Shown in pieces: positions 26,396-35,683 of a stretch of 64,000 nucleotides of DNA. Source of the DNA: Bradyrhizobium sp. Leo170 (GTDB lineage Bacteria; Pseudomonadota; Alphaproteobacteria; Rhizobiales; Xanthobacteraceae); NCBI RefSeq assembly GCF_004296405.1, contig NZ_PSRR01000002.1, positions 1-64,000 on the forward strand. Reading direction: 5' to 3'. The translations under genes were made by a program, and so were the position numbers. Every line of letters starts with the position of its first letter. The first letter of the stretch is position 1. The notes under the pieces are model-generated. The model was not told the origin of the DNA. It saw nothing but the letters and a program-made list of their open reading frames with translations, and searched no databases.

Positions 26396-28326
26396 CGTCC
26401 GCCTCCCTGCCCGTCTGCCACAACCCGGAGCGGAGCTGCTGGTCGCAGCACCTTGTTGAGCACCTCCTCTTTCGGCCCAAACGACTGAAGCCTTCCTTCG
26501 CCGATCACCAGGACATGGTCGACCGCTTCGAGCGCCTTCGGCCGGTGCGCAACCACCGCCACGATGCCACCGCGGCGGCGAACATTCAGGATCGCTTCCG
26601 TGAGCGCCTCTTCGCCTTCGGAATCGACGTTCGATGTCGGCTCATCAAGCACCACCAGGAAGGGATTGCCGTAGAGTGCCCGGGCGAGCCCGATGCGTTG
26701 CCGCTGACCGGCGGATAGGGCCATTCCGCCCTCGCCGACCTTGGTGGCATAGCCATCCGGGAGCGAGAGGATGAGATCATGCGCGCCGGCTGCCTGTGCG
26801 GCATCCAGCACCCCCTGGGATGTGGCCTGAAGGTCGAACCGCGCGATGTTGACGGCAATGCTGCCCTCAAACAGCTCGACGTCTTGCGGCAGATAGCCGA
26901 TGTGCTTGCCCAGCGCGTCGGGCGACCATTGCTCCAGCGCCGCGTTGTCGAGCTTGATCTTGCCGCGCAGCCGCGGCCAGACGCCGACCAGGGCCCGAAC
27001 CAGCGTCGACTTACCGGACCCACTGGGGCCGATAATTCCCACGCCCTCGCCGCCTTTCAACTGAAACGAGACATCTGAGAGGATCAGCTTCTCTGAATCC
27101 GGGGGCGCGACATAGAGCTGCTCCACGACGAGCGCCTCTTTGGGCGCAGGCAGTCCAAGCGGCGAAACTTCGTCGGGGAGGAGCTTCAGCAAGCGATCCA
27201 GCCGATGCGCCGACTGTCGGGCGCCAACGAATCCCTTCCAGTTCGCGATCGCCACCTCCACGGGCGCAAGCGCCCTCGCCGTCAGGATCGAGCCGGCGAT
27301 GATGATGCCGGCGGTCGATTCCTGGTTGATGACGAGAACCGCACCGACCGCAAGAACAAGCGACTGCAGAAACGAGCGAAAGAACTTCGAGAGCCCGCCG
27401 AGCCCGCTCGCAACGTCGCTCGCCTGCTCATGCGCCGAGAGATACTTGCTGTTGACGTCCTGCCAGCGCAGCGCCGCCTGCCGCCTCATCCCCATCGCCT
27501 GCAGGACCTCGGCGTTTCGCCGCCCCTCGGCGGCGAGTGCGTTGCGCGCGACCCCGAGACGCGAGAAGGCCCTCGCCGGACCGCGCGTTCGGGTCTCCGT
27601 CAGGACTGTGACTCCGACCAGCACCAGCGCGCCCAACAGCGCGGTCACGCCGATCCAGAAATGGAACAGGAAGCAGATGCCAAGATAGATCGGCATCCAG
27701 GGCAAATCGAAGAGCGCGGTCGGCCCGCCTCCGGACAAGAAGCTGCGGACCTGATCGAGATCGCGCAATGGCTGCAGGCCGTCGCCATCACCGCGCGTCT
27801 TGAGCGGCAGGCGCACGACTGCATCGAACACACGAAGGCCGAGCCTTTCATCGAGGTAACGCCCGATCCGAACACTGATCCGGCTTCGGACGAGGTCGAG
27901 GCCGCTCTGGAACAGATAAAGCACCATCGCCAGCACCAACAACGCGACCAGCGTCGGGATGCTGCGACCGGGCAGCACCCGGTCATAAACCTGAAGCATG
28001 AAGAACGAGCCGGTGAGCATCAGCAGGTTGCTCAGGCCGCTGAAGGCGGCAAGGCTCCAGAATATCCGACGGCACGAACTCAGGAATGCCGATATCTCGG
28101 ATTGCGGCTCATCGTAGAAGTCGGCAGGACGCGGCGGGCGGGCAAACAGCCGCGCTCGCACGATCTCGACCGAACGCTCGCCCAACCTGGTGAGCTCTCG
28201 CGACGATGATCGCGCCCGCTCTGCCAGAAGTCCTAAGGCGGCGATAAATATCGCCCATCGCGATACTTCCATCTCCTCAATATTTACCGACGGGGAGACA
28301 TCTCCCCGCCGTCCAAGATTAGTCAT
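26380..28326 (-). CDS. T1SS-2 ABC transporter (PrtD/AprD type)
   Basis: A 648-residue fused permease and ATPase. An N-terminal extension (1-75) contains a hydrophobic stretch (WAIFIAALGLL). The membrane domain spans about 85-365, with FMLQVYDRVLPGRSIPTL typical of PrtD exporters. The ATPase part has Walker A GPSGSGKS (433-440), signature LSAGQRQRIGLARAL and Walker B FLVVLDEPTSNVD. There is no C39-like domain, unlike the other two exporters of the window. The start follows a GGGG stretch and lies 80 bases after the cargo gene, across a perfect palindrome. It exports RTX-type cargo across both membranes with its adaptor. Confidence 0.94.
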   Translation of the reverse strand: MTNLGRRGDVSPSVNIEEMEVSRWAIFIAALGLLAERARSSSRELTRLGERSVEIVRARLFARPPRPADFYDEPQSEISAFLSSCRRIFWSLAAFSGLSNLLMLTGSFFMLQVYDRVLPGRSIPTLVALLVLAMVLYLFQSGLDLVRSRISVRIGRYLDERLGLRVFDAVVRLPLKTRGDGDGLQPLRDLDQVRSFLSGGGPTALFDLPWMPIYLGICFLFHFWIGVTALLGALVLVGVTVLTETRTRGPARAFSRLGVARNALAAEGRRNAEVLQAMGMRRQAALRWQDVNSKYLSAHEQASDVASGLGGLSKFFRSFLQSLVLAVGAVLVINQESTAGIIIAGSILTARALAPVEVAIANWKGFVGARQSAHRLDRLLKLLPDEVSPLGLPAPKEALVVEQLYVAPPDSEKLILSDVSFQLKGGEGVGIIGPSGSGKSTLVRALVGVWPRLRGKIKLDNAALEQWSPDALGKHIGYLPQDVELFEGSIAVNIARFDLQATSQGVLDAAQAAGAHDLILSLPDGYATKVGEGGMALSAGQRQRIGLARALYGNPFLVVLDEPTSNVDSEGEEALTEAILNVRRRGGIVAVVAHRPKALEAVDHVLVIGEGRLQSFGPKEEVLNKVLRPAAPLRVVADGQGGGRWIAK

Positions 28327-28345
28327 GGCACGTGTCCCCTAACAT

Positions 28346-28373
28346 GCGCCGTGGAGATTAATCTCCACGGCGC
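28346..28373. promoter_or_regulatory. Perfect 28-base palindrome between cargo and exporter genes
   Basis: GCGCCGTGGAGATT is immediately followed by its reverse complement AATCTCCACGGCGC, with no spacer. It sits between the stop of the 919-residue cargo gene (28406) and the start of the ABC gene (28326). No U-tract follows on the minus strand. As RNA it would form a very stable stem that could limit read-through or protect the cargo mRNA's 3' end; as DNA it could be an operator. Confidence 0.75.
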
Positions 28374-28405
28374 TGAATGTTCTTCGACTTATTGCGCCCC
28401 TTCGC

Positions 28406-31165
28406 TTACGCGAAATGGAAGTCGTGGCTCTGCAGTGCACCAAGCTTGGTGTTCTTCAGCGTGAGCGAGTCAGCTCCGTTCGCAATGACCACGTCCTGCC
28501 CGACCTGCGAAGCGTGGTTGAGAACGCTGGCAAAGTCACTGAACGCACTCTTGCTGAACTGGATCGTATCGTGCGAGGGCCCGGAAGCAGCGAAGTCCTT
28601 GATGACATCCTTACCGAAATTCGCAGCGAATACGAACGTGTCTGGATGACCCTTGCCGACGAACAAGTCGTTGCCCGATGTGCTCGTCAGCGTATTGCTG
28701 CCTGTCGAGCCAAGGATCGCGCTACCCGAACTGGCCGTTGTGTGACCGGCACTGTCGACCCCTACCGCTTTGAACGAGTGCACGGTGTTGGATACGGCAG
28801 ACGTGCTCGTGAAGCTCCAGTTACCGTCGGCACCGGCACTCGTCGTCCCGATATACGCCTTGCCGTCGTACATCTTGACTTGGCTGAATGCATCAGCAGT
28901 GCCTTTCATCGTAACTACATTGCTCGAGCTCGTGGTGAGCGAACTGAAATTCACCGCTGAAGCTGGAGTGGTTGGGGTTGTCGGGGTCGTTGGCGTTGTC
29001 GGGGTTGTGCCCGGAACACCGATGGTGTGATCCCCGTTGAGATCCTGATGGAAAATAGTCTCATACGATTGGACCGTTGTGCTGTTGGCAGCAAGAGCAA
29101 CGCCGTGGGTCGGGTAGAACTTGAAGTTGCCCTGACTATCCGTAGTCCAGAAGGTGAACTGCCCGCTTGAGTCTTTCCACGCAACATCGTAGCCGCCGCC
29201 ATCCAGCTTGACTGAGCTGATTGGAATCCAGTCATCGAATTGGCCGGCTGTCACAGCGGCGCCGCTATATTTCAGCTCGGGGCCGGTAGCTCCGAGGAAA
29301 TAATGGTTGTCGACCTGGACAAGGCCAGTCAATCCAGACGGTGTGGTCGATCCACCACCGATCACCGAATGGAAGGGCTGCGACGCGGCGCTGACATTGC
29401 CCGCAACGTCCGTTGCCTTCGCGGTGAGGTCGTGAGTGCCGTTCGACAGAGCGCTGGTGGTGACGCTCCAGCTCCCGTTCGTCCCCGCCGTGGCGGTACC
29501 GACGACATTCGACCCGTCATAGACCTTGACAGTGCTGCCAGCCTCGGCCGTTCCAGACAACTGCACGTGGTTGGTATCGACAACAGAGTTCGCCTTCAAC
29601 GCCGGCGCGGTCGGCGCCGTGGTATCGATGGTGACGGCGAGCGCTGTGGACGTCGCGCTGGCTTTCCCGGACGAATCGGTGCCGGTGGCGGTCAAGCTGT
29701 GAGCACCGTCCTTCAGCGCCGCAGTCGTCAGGCTCCAGTTGCCGCTGGCGTCGGCCTTGATGGACCCGACCTGAGTGTTGCCATCGAACACCTTGACCGT
29801 GGCATTGGCCTGGGCGGTGCCCTTGAGCGTCAGCGTGTTGTCGTTGGTGATGTTGTCTCCGGCCTTGCCGCTGTCGTTCGAGAAGGAGACGATCTTCGGC
29901 GTCGCGGAAGGCTGCGTCGGCGGCGTCGTCGTCGGGCCACCGACCACCGGATCGACCACCTGCGAGGCAGCACTGACATTGCCGGCAACGTCCGTCGCCG
30001 TGGTCGTCAGCGTATGAGATCCGGTCGACATGGCGCTAGTGGTGATGCTCCAGGTACCATTCGCGGCCGTCGTCCCGGTACCGACCAGGTTCGTCCCCTC
30101 ATAGACCTTGATCGTGCTGCCCGCCTCGGCGGTGCCGGACAACAGCACCTTGTTCGTGTCGACGACCGAATCGCTCTTCACGGCCGGGGCAGTCGGAGCA
30201 ATATTGTCGACCGTCACCGTAAGCGCGGCAGAAGCGGCGCTGGTCTGGCCGCTCGTGTTGGTGGCCGTTGCCTTCAGCACGTGCTGGGCGTTGGTCAGCA
30301 CCGACGTAATATACTCCCAACCCCCGCTCGCATTCGCAGTGGTCGTACCGATCTGCTTCGTGCCGTCGAAGATCTTGATGGTGCTATTTGCCGCGGCGGT
30401 CCCCTTCAACTGAAGCGTGTTGTCGCTGGTAATACCGTCGCCGACTTTTCCTGTGTCGTTCGAGTATGAAGCGATCACCGGCGCGTCCAGAGGGTTGCTC
30501 GGAGGCGTGCTCGGAGCGCCGCCGCCTTCCACCGGCAAAGGCGCCGGGATGAGATCGCCCGGAACGAGTTGACCATTCACGATCGTCGCGGTGCGTACGT
30601 TTTCCCACTGAGTGATGTGTATTTTCGCATTCACTTGCTGAAAGAGTAGCGGGCCACCACCAAAGGGTCCCACAAAATACACGTCCTTGAGAGCTACCGT
30701 GATATCTTGATCATCGGCGGCAATACGCAGTCCATACGGACCGCCCTCGAACATCACATTGTCCAGCGTGAGCGACCCGCCATAATTATCCGCAATCCAA
30801 ATTCCAGCGGTCGCATTTGAGTTGTTGTGGGACACAATAGATGAATTTGTGACGGTGATATTCCCGCTGGCCCCGGGGGCATAGGCCTGAATACCATCGG
30901 CGTGATCGCCCGCCAGTCCGGTTGTTTCGATATACGAGTTATTGATGTTGAAGTCGCCGCCGGTCCCAACGCGCACGCCTTCCCTTGAATCAATGCGGAC
31001 GGTGTCGAGGTTGAACGAGCCCGTGCCTCCGACCGACGCATCGCCGCTGGACATGTCGCTGATACTCTTATTCGAAAGCGTCCCGCCCTGTGCAACCGAA
31101 GCGCCATTGATATTAGTGACGCTGTTAAACATCGGGTCATTCCAGCTCAGCGGAATGGATACCAT
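28406..31165 (-). CDS. Large T1SS cargo: beta-helix + Ig-like repeats + W-rich domain + RTX end
   Basis: A 919-residue protein without a Sec signal. Residues 1-210 form a right-handed beta-helix of the pectate-lyase type (RIDSREGVRVGTGG, DHADGIQAYAPG, QWENVRTA). About 228-409 and 422-602 are two copies of a pair of bacterial Ig-like domains. About 610-716 is a tryptophan-rich domain (W_rich_C type: LVQVDNHYFLG, FHQDLNGDHTIG). A TTP repeat linker and a fifth Ig-like unit (738-812) follow, then an RTX-type export end with SGNDLFVGKGHPDTFVF and SLTLKNTKLGAL. It lies directly upstream of T1SS-2, which is its likely exporter. The beta-helix suggests polysaccharide binding or cleavage. Its paralogue at 34145-35092 has a Sec signal instead. 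Confidence 0.92.
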   Translation of the reverse strand: MVSIPLSWNDPMFNSVTNINGASVAQGGTLSNKSISDMSSGDASVGGTGSFNLDTVRIDSREGVRVGTGGDFNINNSYIETTGLAGDHADGIQAYAPGASGNITVTNSSIVSHNNSNATAGIWIADNYGGSLTLDNVMFEGGPYGLRIAADDQDITVALKDVYFVGPFGGGPLLFQQVNAKIHITQWENVRTATIVNGQLVPGDLIPAPLPVEGGGAPSTPPSNPLDAPVIASYSNDTGKVGDGITSDNTLQLKGTAAANSTIKIFDGTKQIGTTTANASGGWEYITSVLTNAQHVLKATATNTSGQTSAASAALTVTVDNIAPTAPAVKSDSVVDTNKVLLSGTAEAGSTIKVYEGTNLVGTGTTAANGTWSITTSAMSTGSHTLTTTATDVAGNVSAASQVVDPVVGGPTTTPPTQPSATPKIVSFSNDSGKAGDNITNDNTLTLKGTAQANATVKVFDGNTQVGSIKADASGNWSLTTAALKDGAHSLTATGTDSSGKASATSTALAVTIDTTAPTAPALKANSVVDTNHVQLSGTAEAGSTVKVYDGSNVVGTATAGTNGSWSVTTSALSNGTHDLTAKATDVAGNVSAASQPFHSVIGGGSTTPSGLTGLVQVDNHYFLGATGPELKYSGAAVTAGQFDDWIPISSVKLDGGGYDVAWKDSSGQFTFWTTDSQGNFKFYPTHGVALAANSTTVQSYETIFHQDLNGDHTIGVPGTTPTTPTTPTTPTTPASAVNFSSLTTSSSNVVTMKGTADAFSQVKMYDGKAYIGTTSAGADGNWSFTSTSAVSNTVHSFKAVGVDSAGHTTASSGSAILGSTGSNTLTSTSGNDLFVGKGHPDTFVFAANFGKDVIKDFAASGPSHDTIQFSKSAFSDFASVLNHASQVGQDVVIANGADSLTLKNTKLGALQSHDFHFA

Positions 31166-31946
31166 CTAGTTCTCTCCTAATAGTGCCTATCTAGTTTGTC
31201 CCAGGCACGCGCCCAATTTTGTCCCGAGCGACGATACCCCAAGTGCAGCTCTGCTAGCGCAGCGCCCGGGTATGCGTCTTGGTCGTTGGCAGAGGCTTTT
31301 TTGGGACGACATGACGGCCCACCCAAGGTGATTTCTTAGCTACCCTGGTCAAAGTCTCAGTGTGCTCGAAAAACCACAAGAAGAATAAATCCGGTGTTCT
31401 GAGCACCGCAACCATGGCCTCAAGATAAGGAGCGACAATTTCGGCGCAGTTAATTGGATTGCGAAAAAACGCCGGCTTTCTGGCAGTTCTGGTGCAGAGT
31501 AAATTTCGCATCAAGGCATTTAATAAGATCACGGCGTTTAATAGGACCCGATAGCTGCAAGAACGGTTTGTTTTTCGCGCGGCACTCGTTTCATAGTGCT
31601 GTAACGGCGAGCCTCAACATATGCTGGGGAATACTGGGAGCCCCCGAATCAGCCTGCCCCGTCAATATTATCTTGGGGACAAAAACGATTAAATAATCGA
31701 ACCGTCGAGGATCGATGGATCTGCCATCAGATACCTGCGCTGAATACGCCCACCGGTTGGAAAATACAGATATTGAAACGAGCATTTCGCCCGCCAAAAT
31801 CAAGAACATACTCGTGTCGATTTTCGGATCGATTGCCGTTGGGGCGGTATTGGAGGGGACAGTTGACATGCCGTCGCTCCCTCCGCCATCCGGGTAACCT
31901 CAAACCAATGGCGTGTGCTTGGATCTGATTGGGATCGGCGCGCCGA
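31166..31946. other. About 780 bases without a recognisable gene
   Basis: Short frames occur on both strands (for example 31254-31532 on the minus strand), but none shows a known motif or a convincing start. The right part is less GC-rich than average. The promoter of the 919-residue cargo gene should lie near 31170-31250; no clear -35/-10 pair stood out. Confidence 0.45.
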
Positions 31947-32984
31947 TCAACCAAGCTGTTGCGGCCCAGGCGCGGCGTCCGGCCGCCCCGTCTTGCCCTT
32001 TGCGCCGTCCAGCAAGCCCACGAAAGCAACTCTTCCGGCCGACAAGGAGCCTTTGAGCATATATCGCGCTGCAAACAACAGCCCGACTCCGAAATGGCAG
32101 ATCCAGCGCCATCCCGCAAAGCGCCGAGCATAGAGAATGCTGTTGCGAGCAGACAGATAGATCGAGAGATGCGAGCGCTTCTCGAGGGCAACGGCAGATC
32201 CGATGGTCGTTCCCCCAATGTGGCGAACGACAGCTTTGCTCGCGAAGCCAATGCGGTGCTTTCCCCGCCGGCGTCCCCAATCGAGGTCTTCCATATAGAG
32301 GAAATAGTCCTCGGCCATGAGACCGACGTCTTCGACGAACGCTCGCGTTACCAGAACACACGCGCCGCTTACGGCATCGATCCTGCCAAGGTCCTCGGCC
32401 GATGGTGCGCTACCCGCTGGCGCATTCCTTCCTACGGCGACGACGCGGCCCGTCACACGGGACCAATGCAATCCGTAGTTGATGACCTTGTCGGGGCTGT
32501 TGTCGAAAACCAGGCTTCCGCCAACCATGCCGAATCCCTCGGCAGACTTGGCAATTAATTCCGACAGGCTACGGCTATCCACTTCGGTATCGGGATTAAG
32601 GACAAGCACTGAACCCCAGTCGGGGACGCCGAGTAGTGGCTCTAGCCACGCGTTGACGCCGCCTCCGTAACCGAGATTTTCGGTCGCGAGCCCAACTCGG
32701 ACGACATTCGCGCGATTCTGAAATCGGCATTTCGCCACTGAGACCAGTCGTTTCTGTGGCTGGTCAAGAGTGTCCGACGCATCGGAAATTCGTTGCAACG
32801 TTCGATCCGACCCCACGAGCGCAGCCAGTAATCTCCCGTAGGCTGTTTCCCCGCCATTTTCGCAAATGAAGACCTCAAAGTGATCCCAATCCGAACGAGC
32901 GAGTGACTTCAAGCAACGATCGACATCATCGGCATTGCAGTATGAGACGATGATGACAGCAAGTTTGACGCTAGCGGTCGACAT
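31947..32984 (-). CDS. GT2 glycosyltransferase (rhamnosyltransferase-like)
   Basis: A 345-residue protein. KLAVIIVSYCNADDVDRCL opens the GT-A fold. ATENLGYGGGVNAW and SVLVLNPDTEVD (DxD-type metal motif) are followed by GACVLVTRAFVEDVG and EDYFLYMEDLDWGRR. This combination (NLGYGGGxN, NPDTE, EDxDWxxR) is typical of WbbL-type rhamnosyltransferases of GT2, which transfer a deoxy-sugar to a lipid-linked glycan at the cytoplasmic face. The end of rfbB at the left edge would supply the dTDP-rhamnose route. A C-terminal region with a possible membrane-associated helix (ICHFGVGLLFAARYML) is normal for the group. It is divergent from the oxygenase gene. Confidence 0.88.
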   Translation of the reverse strand: MSTASVKLAVIIVSYCNADDVDRCLKSLARSDWDHFEVFICENGGETAYGRLLAALVGSDRTLQRISDASDTLDQPQKRLVSVAKCRFQNRANVVRVGLATENLGYGGGVNAWLEPLLGVPDWGSVLVLNPDTEVDSRSLSELIAKSAEGFGMVGGSLVFDNSPDKVINYGLHWSRVTGRVVAVGRNAPAGSAPSAEDLGRIDAVSGACVLVTRAFVEDVGLMAEDYFLYMEDLDWGRRRGKHRIGFASKAVVRHIGGTTIGSAVALEKRSHLSIYLSARNSILYARRFAGWRWICHFGVGLLFAARYMLKGSLSAGRVAFVGLLDGAKGKTGRPDAAPGPQQLG

Positions 32985-33217
32985 AGCCCGGACACCTTCT
33001 CATTTGCTGTCGACGCTGACGAATGACCGTCGCCCACTAAAGACCTGCGCGTGTTCGAACGCAGCCTCCGACAGACCCAGTCCCAGAAATTCTCTGACGG
33101 CAACGCCAAAATGCACTAACCTACCAGCCACATATTCATCATGTTTCGGCCTATGGACAACCCCAATCCTAAGACAGATGCCCACCTATAGGTTCATCGG
33201 GCTGCGAGGTGCGATTA

Positions 33218-33856
33218 ATGTCATCGGATGAAACAATGTCAGCGACGCCAACAGCAATCCAACGCCAACCCTCCGCGAGTCAGCGCCAGTACAGCGCCGC
33301 AGATGTGGAAGTGATAGACAACTATCTGAACAAGGTCGAGCAAGAGCAGATGTATGAGTTCTTGCAGGCTCCCGGTTGGGGCTACGGCGCGCGTTCACAT
33401 ATGGGCAACGACGCCAGCCGTTACTGGTTCAAGCACTTCGCCGGGTTCTGGGAGGTGCCAACCGCTGGGCTGGATCGACATACGCAGGCCGAGCAGGAGC
33501 TGAGCCAATACCCGCTGGTTGAGGCGATGTGGCAGAAAGTGCGCGGCCGGTCGCGGCTGCTGCGCTGCTACGCCAACGGTTATCCGTCCGGTGCCGAAGG
33601 CGGGGTGCACAAGGACTCGATCGGGCCCGAGCATTATACGCTGCTCTATTATCCACATCTGCATTGGCACCCGGACTGGGCGGGCGAGACGTTGTTCTTC
33701 AACGAAGGCGGAGATGATCTGCTGTGCGCAGTGTACCCCAAGCCGAACCGACTTGTGAAATTTCCCGGTTGGATCCCGCATGTGGCGCGCGGCATCTCGC
33801 GCCTGTGTCCGTTGTTGCGCATCACGCTGATGTTCAAAGTCTCATTGATAAATTAG
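33218..33856 (+). CDS. 2-oxoglutarate/Fe(II)-dependent oxygenase (prolyl-4-hydroxylase-like)
   Basis: A 212-residue protein. The metal-binding triad can be placed at His131 and Asp133 (GGVHKDS) and His188 (IPHVARG), with Arg201 (LLRITLMFK) as the 2-oxoglutarate-binding residue. Between them lie YTLLYYPHLHWHPDWAGE and ETLFFNEG, matching the double-stranded beta-helix of the 2OG-FeII_Oxy_3 group. These enzymes hydroxylate proteins, lipids or small molecules. The substrate is not evident; a modified sugar, lipid or the adjacent secreted protein are possible. The ATG at 33218 has GAGGT at a suitable distance; GTG at 33209 and ATG at 33236 are alternatives. Confidence 0.82.
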   Translation: MSSDETMSATPTAIQRQPSASQRQYSAADVEVIDNYLNKVEQEQMYEFLQAPGWGYGARSHMGNDASRYWFKHFAGFWEVPTAGLDRHTQAEQELSQYPLVEAMWQKVRGRSRLLRCYANGYPSGAEGGVHKDSIGPEHYTLLYYPHLHWHPDWAGETLFFNEGGDDLLCAVYPKPNRLVKFPGWIPHVARGISRLCPLLRITLMFKVSLIN

Positions 33857-34144
33857 CCGATTAGAACCAGCATCCTGGCAACGGCGAAACGGGTTGCAGG
33901 TGCAATGGGCGGCTGGATCGCCGCCTTCGGCTCGCTCCCGATCCACCTGTGCAGCCAGCAACTCCAAATCTGCTGGCGGCAACAGAAAAACCGCACGAAC
34001 AGGGCCTCGATAGCGGCCGGAACATCGGCTATCTTGTGATAACGCGTCGCCGTCTTGGCACTTCGATGCGCCTATCTGCTGCGAGATATCCGGGCTAGAC
34101 GGAGGTGCAGAGATTCGGCGGAAATTCCGCTTTAGGAGCGTCCC

Positions 34145-35092
34145 ATGCGGTACCTGATGACGCTGGCGTTATTGCCGGCCGGGGCAGTTATTGCCCAACC
34201 GACTGTCACATCGACGCGGGCTGAGGCTGCACAGTCGATGTGCCGAGATTCGTCGAGCGCGATACTCTCGAGCCACACACTGGCTGATAAGGCGGAGGAC
34301 GCTTGCAATAAGCGCGCCTTGGGAGCTCCGGAGCCTCTCTCCGAGATGCCCGCGGACGGCTATCGTCTGACCGCAGAGGAGCGCGGGGTGGCCGCTCCTG
34401 CCCCGACGCCCGGCCCCACGCCTCATCCCTCGCCTGATCCGGTACCGAGCTCTGCCGACGTCCCGCTGAGCTTCAACGACCCCGTCTATGCCAACGTCAC
34501 GAGCGGCAAGACCAATATCGCCTTGCCGCCGGACTCCTCCCGAACAGACCTGTCGATCATTGAGAACTCAGGAGACCCGACGATCACGTGCCTTGGCTCC
34601 TGTAGCCTCACGCGGGTTCGTATTCAGTCGCGAGAAGGCGTTCGCTGCAAGAGCGGCAATATCAATCTGACGTGGGTCTATATCGAGGCTACGGGGGTCG
34701 AGAATGACCATGCGGATGGATTGCAGTGCTATGCCCCAGGTTCCACGGGCACGGTCACGGTCAAGAACTCGACGTTCAAGATGGCCGGAGCCACGACCGC
34801 GGGTTACTGGTCGGCCGATGATTGGCGAGGCTCACACGTCTTCGAGAACGTATTGTTCGAGGGCGGCACTTTCGGACTTCGTATCCCGGCAGACGGCGGC
34901 TCTTCGGTGAGCCTGAAGAACGTATACTTCGTGCGTGGTTCGTTCCGTTACAGGGCATTCCTGTTCGACGTGGTCAAAGGTCGCCGCGTCAACATCGCGC
35001 AGTGGGAGAACGTGCGCTGGGCTAGTTGGGAAGGCGATCGGCTCGTCCTCGGAAACCCCATCCCGCGGCCAGCTGCGTACCCACCGCGGTGA
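34145..35092 (+). CDS. Sec-exported beta-helix protein, paralogue of the T1SS-2 cargo N-terminus
   Basis: A 315-residue protein. It starts MRYLMTLALLPAGAVIAQP, a short Sec signal peptide with cleavage near residue 18 (AIAQ-type). A cysteine-containing segment (20-80) and a proline-rich linker (84-100) lead to a beta-helix domain (105-308) with PLSFNDPVYANV, RIQSREGVRCKSG, DHADGLQCYAPG, LFEGGTFGLRI and QWENVRWAS. The domain aligns end to end with residues 1-210 of the 919-residue cargo. The ATG follows AGGAG at a good distance. It should act in the periplasm or outside. A lyase or glycan-binding role is plausible, but no catalytic residues were assigned. Confidence 0.85.
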   Translation: MRYLMTLALLPAGAVIAQPTVTSTRAEAAQSMCRDSSSAILSSHTLADKAEDACNKRALGAPEPLSEMPADGYRLTAEERGVAAPAPTPGPTPHPSPDPVPSSADVPLSFNDPVYANVTSGKTNIALPPDSSRTDLSIIENSGDPTITCLGSCSLTRVRIQSREGVRCKSGNINLTWVYIEATGVENDHADGLQCYAPGSTGTVTVKNSTFKMAGATTAGYWSADDWRGSHVFENVLFEGGTFGLRIPADGGSSVSLKNVYFVRGSFRYRAFLFDVVKGRRVNIAQWENVRWASWEGDRLVLGNPIPRPAAYPPR

Positions 35093-35683
35093 CGGGAACG
35101 GATCGACCTCTCGCCGGTTTGCGGGCGCGAAACGCACTAAATGCTTGGCGCGGACGGTCGGGATCCACAATCCCGCTACCAATCAGCAAGATGGGCAAGA
35201 CGTAAGGAGCGCCCCACACCTAGACCGCGCAGACAAGGAGGTCGGGTCGAGGCTATCACATCGGAGCGCCGCCGCGCTTCCGAGAAGCAAGCGCGTAGCG
35301 GCATCGCTGCGGTTGACATCGAATTCGATGACGCTGATGCCCAAACAAGCGTTCACGCGCGCCGACGCGGCACAGCGGAGGCGCGATAGCGGCCACCTAG
35401 TGGTGCGGGCGAGGCCCGACCCAAATCTACTGCCTTTTGTCTAGCGACAATCCCGCTCCACGCCGCCTGCCGACGAGAGCAAATGTTGTCTGGCTATGAA
35501 GCCGACGCACAACCATCGGATTGGAGCTGCCGCGAAAAACCCCGCCCCGGTCAGGGTTTACCACTTGCCCAAGCTCCCCTTTTTAATATTTAATACGACA
35601 TTAAATTTGGGTTGATTTCCCATTATATTTAAATATAGTTTTTGGCATTTAAATTGGTCCCATTAAAAGCCAAGAGATTAGAC
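35093..35683. promoter_or_regulatory. 590-base gap with AT-rich promoter region of algD
   Basis: No gene was recognised in the left 480 bases. From about 35581 to 35655 the sequence turns AT-rich (TTTTTAATATTTAATACG, ATTAAATTTGG, TATATTTAAATATAG), like the other intergenic tracts of the island. It is placed to control the algD and GT4 pair that follows. Confidence 0.5.

Noticed and set aside
28975-29010. Short tandem GTTGGGGTTGTCGGG-type repeat, first considered as a possible CRISPR or regulatory array
   Set aside because: It is the coding sequence of the Thr-Thr-Pro linker in the T1SS cargo, a low-complexity protein linker with no spacers.
29240-30469. A 409-codon plus-strand open frame opposite the Ig-like repeats of the T1SS cargo
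   Set aside because: It is Arg/Gly-rich and repetitive only because the opposite gene is repetitive; there is no plausible start signal or domain.
31254-31532. A 92-codon minus-strand frame in the gap between the T1SS cargo and the GT2 gene
   Set aside because: No known motif, no good ribosome-binding site and mixed composition; not enough to call a gene.
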